The notes under the pieces: generated by a model | Seen by the model: the letters and a program-made list of their open reading frames with translations, nothing else | What the model was told of the DNA's origin: nothing | Database searches by the model: none | Part shown: piece after piece, positions 5,483-7,470 of the stretch | Numbering within the stretch: position 1 is the stretch's first letter | Layout of the letters: every line of letters begins with the position of its first letter | Origin: Eutrophocola sp049446715 | GTDB taxonomy: Bacteria; Pseudomonadota; Gammaproteobacteria; Pseudomonadales; Pseudohongiellaceae | Direction: 5' to 3' | Length of the DNA stretch: 7,470 bases | Assembly: GCA_049446715.1 (NCBI GenBank) | Contig: JBMTQX010000088.1 | Location: 1-7,470, forward strand | Made by a program: the position numbers and the translations under genes

Positions 5483-7429
5483 GTGGCAGTAGAGAAAATT
5501 CAGGTTCCGGATATCGGTGAGGAAGGGAGCGTCGAGGTCATCGAGGTTCTGGTTTCTCCTGGCGATGAAGTCAGCGAAAACGACTCACTCATTGTGCTGG
5601 AAAGTGACAAGGCCGCCATGGAAATTCCGTCCCCGAAAAGCGGCGTCATCAAGGAAGTGTTGGTCAAGGTTGGCGACCAGGTTTCCCAGGGTGTCGAGAT
5701 TCTCAGTATCGATATGGCCGGTGACAGCAGTGCTGAAGAAGTGGCACAGCCGGCACCGGAAGAGGCTGCCGGGGAGAAACCTGCCGCCACGGCCGAATCC
5801 AGCACCCAGGATGCCCCCGCCAGCGCTGACAGCCAGATCATGCCGGTCACTGTGCCCGACCTAGGCGGTGATTCCGATGTCGAAGTGATCGAGATCCTGG
5901 TCGCGGAAGGCGACGAGATCAGCAAGGACGATGGCCTGGTGACCCTGGAGTCTGACAAGGCGGCCATGGATGTGCCGTCGCCCGCCGCCGGCAAGGTCAA
6001 GGCGATCAAGCTCAAGGTCGGCGACAAGGTCAATGAAGGCACCCTAATTCTCGAACTGGAGACTAGCGGTGAGGCCGGTACTGCCAGTGCCGCACCTGCT
6101 GAAGAAAAGCCTGCCGCGAAAGCAGAAGTACCGGCCCCGGCGGCCAGTGGCCAACCCGAGCTCATGGCCGTGAAAGTGCCGGATCTGGGCGGTGAAAGTG
6201 ATGTCGAAATTATTGAAATCCTGGTCAGCGAAGGCGACAAGGTCAGCAAGGAAGGCGGCCTGATAACCCTGGAATCCGACAAGGCTGCCATGGATGTGCC
6301 GTCCCCGGCAGACGGCAAGGTGAAAAGTATCAAGGTAAAAGTTGGTGACAAGGTGTCTGAAGGCTCCCACATCATCGACCTGGAAACCGAAGGTGCCGCG
6401 CCCGCGCCGGTCTCGCAAACACCGGCGTCGCCAAAACCGACCGCGGCAGCAACTCCGACACCCGAACCGGCCAAAACAGCACCCGCACTTGCCGCCCGAA
6501 CCGACACCGGCAGCAGCGCCGGGGCCGATGTGTATGCCGGCCCGGCTGTGCGCAAGATGGCGCGAGAACTAGGCGTCAACCTGACCAAAGTCTCCGGCAC
6601 CGGCTCACGTGGTCGTATCGTAAAGGAAGATGTCGATGCATACGTGAAAGGCATTCTGCAGGGCGGCGGTGCTGCCCAAGCTGCCGGTGGTGCCGGTCTG
6701 CCCGGCATTCCCGATGTTGATTTCAGCCAGTTTGGCGAGATTGAAGAAGTGGAAATGTCCAAGCTGCATCGGGTCACCGCCCAGAACATGCAGCGCAACT
6801 GGCTCAATGTGCCGCACGTGACCCAGTTTGATGAAGCCGACGTCACTGAGCTCGAGGAATTCCGCGCCGAGCAGAAAGCCCTGGCAGAAAAGAAAGGCAT
6901 CAAGCTCACGCCGCTGCCCTTCATCGTCAAGGCCTGTGCCCGTGCCTTGCAGGAACACCCGCAGTTCAACGTGTCCCTGCATTCTTCCGGCACAAAAATT
7001 ATTCAGAAAAAATACGTGCATATCGGCGTGGCCGTGGCCACACCAGCCGGTCTCATGGTGCCGGTCGTGAAGAACGTGGACCGTAAGACCATCTGGGAAA
7101 TTGCGGCAGAAATCGCTGAACTCGGTGCCAAGGCCAAGGATCGCAAGCTGACCAAGGACGACATGCAGGGTGCCTGTTTCACGGTATCCAGCCTGGGCAA
7201 CCTGGGCGGAACCGCGTTTACCCCGATCGTGAATGCGCCGGAAGTGGCGATTCTCGGTGTCTCCAAGGCGTTTATCAAGCCGGTGTACATCAACAACGAG
7301 TTCGTACCACGCACCATGCTGCCGTTTGCATTGTCCTATGATCACCGTGCCGTGAACGGGGTTGATGGCGGTATGTTCTGCAACACCCTGGCAACCTTTT
7401 TGAACGATATCCGGTTGCTGGCGCTTTAA
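5483..7429 (+). CDS. aceF: Pyruvate dehydrogenase E2, dihydrolipoyl acetyltransferase
   Basis: AceF forms the core of the pyruvate dehydrogenase complex. Its swinging lipoyl domains carry acetyl groups from E1 to CoA. The 648 residues (E. coli about 630) contain three lipoyl domains (about 2-78, 120-195, 228-303), each with a DKA motif; the lipoylated lysines are Lys43, Lys159 and Lys267. Ala/Pro/Glu-rich flexible linkers separate them. A peripheral-subunit-binding domain follows (about 351-389, AGPAVRKMARELGV to GRIVKEDV), which docks E1 and E3. The catalytic domain (about 420-648) has FTVSSLGNLGG (566-576) and SYDHRAVNG (618-626) with catalytic His621. Asn625 stands where many E2 enzymes have Asp (DHRxxDG). 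Lipoyl domains 2 and 3 are closer to each other (about 57 of 75 identical by eye) than to domain 1. The GTG start has a good AGAGGA site and gives the expected N-terminus. Confidence 0.97.
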   Translation: MAVEKIQVPDIGEEGSVEVIEVLVSPGDEVSENDSLIVLESDKAAMEIPSPKSGVIKEVLVKVGDQVSQGVEILSIDMAGDSSAEEVAQPAPEEAAGEKPAATAESSTQDAPASADSQIMPVTVPDLGGDSDVEVIEILVAEGDEISKDDGLVTLESDKAAMDVPSPAAGKVKAIKLKVGDKVNEGTLILELETSGEAGTASAAPAEEKPAAKAEVPAPAASGQPELMAVKVPDLGGESDVEIIEILVSEGDKVSKEGGLITLESDKAAMDVPSPADGKVKSIKVKVGDKVSEGSHIIDLETEGAAPAPVSQTPASPKPTAAATPTPEPAKTAPALAARTDTGSSAGADVYAGPAVRKMARELGVNLTKVSGTGSRGRIVKEDVDAYVKGILQGGGAAQAAGGAGLPGIPDVDFSQFGEIEEVEMSKLHRVTAQNMQRNWLNVPHVTQFDEADVTELEEFRAEQKALAEKKGIKLTPLPFIVKACARALQEHPQFNVSLHSSGTKIIQKKYVHIGVAVATPAGLMVPVVKNVDRKTIWEIAAEIAELGAKAKDRKLTKDDMQGACFTVSSLGNLGGTAFTPIVNAPEVAILGVSKAFIKPVYINNEFVPRTMLPFALSYDHRAVNGVDGGMFCNTLATFLNDIRLLAL

Positions 7430-7438
7430 GTAGAAGTG

Positions 7439-7470
7439 ATAAAAGGATAAAAGGATAAAAGGATAAAAGG
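7439..7470 (+). repeat. Four perfect tandem ATAAAAGG octamers, open at the window edge
   Basis: Ten bases past the aceF stop, ATAAAAGG is repeated exactly four times (from 7439, 7447, 7455 and 7463) and runs into the end of the window, so the array may be longer. The plus strand is all purine except for one T per unit. Each junction reads AAGGAT, resembling both a Shine-Dalgarno and the ARGGAU core of the CsrA/RsmA RNA-binding consensus. It may lie before another gene of the operon, which cannot be seen. Confidence 0.9.

Noticed and set aside
5840..6391. Direct DNA repeats as a possible mobile or CRISPR-like element
   Set aside because: The repeats are in-frame lipoyl domains with conserved DKA motifs, as expected for a three-lipoyl AceF.
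5500..6993. A 497-codon open frame on the minus strand opposite aceF
   Set aside because: It is a Ser/Pro/Ala-rich antisense reading of the repetitive lipoyl domains and linkers. Long open antisense frames are expected in GC-rich coding sequence.
4464..7345. Minus-strand open frames of about 250 codons opposite aceE (4464-5216) and aceF (6605-7345)
   Set aside because: Both are antisense to well-identified enzymes, and neither shows a family motif or a ribosome-binding site.

Overview
The window looks like core chromosome of a moderately GC-rich Gammaproteobacterium. Three things suggest this. Quinolinate phosphoribosyltransferase (nadC, minus strand) and the cytosolic muropeptide amidase ampD (plus strand) point away from each other, and the pyruvate dehydrogenase genes aceE-aceF follow, which is the order known from enteric bacteria and relatives. 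AceE is the long single-chain (homodimeric) E1 type. AceF has three lipoyl domains, as in Escherichia coli. The genus cannot be fixed from sequence alone; a marine or pseudomonad-like group is only a guess.

Layout. Positions 1-63 hold a GC-rich hairpin downstream of nadC. nadC (64-897, minus) lies downstream of a gene for a membrane-anchored, retropepsin-like aspartic protease (988-1521, minus). A perfect TATAAT box in the gap suggests that nadC also has its own promoter. ampD (1636-2181, plus) is divergent from this pair. A 467-base gap without a gene follows (2182-2648). It has an AT-rich promoter region and then a GC-rich, hairpin-forming leader for aceE. In the promoter region two related 15-bp palindromes (2297-2311 and 2368-2382) bracket a sigma70-like promoter. 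aceE (2649-5360) and aceF (5483-7429) follow on the plus strand, separated by 122 bases. An ATAAAAGG octamer occurs in imperfect copies in the aceE-aceF gap and as four perfect tandem copies at the very end of the window.

Function. AceE (E1) and AceF (E2) are two of the three enzymes of the pyruvate dehydrogenase complex, which links glycolysis to the TCA cycle. The E3 gene (lpd) is not in the window and may lie beyond the right edge or elsewhere. No pdhR or ampE is present, although both sit between ampD and aceE in enterics. NadC makes the NAD precursor nicotinate mononucleotide, and AmpD recycles cell-wall muropeptides.

I see no mobile element, CRISPR array, RNA gene or new multi-gene system. 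The parts worth a second look are non-coding: the paired palindromes upstream of aceE and the octamer repeats after aceE and aceF.
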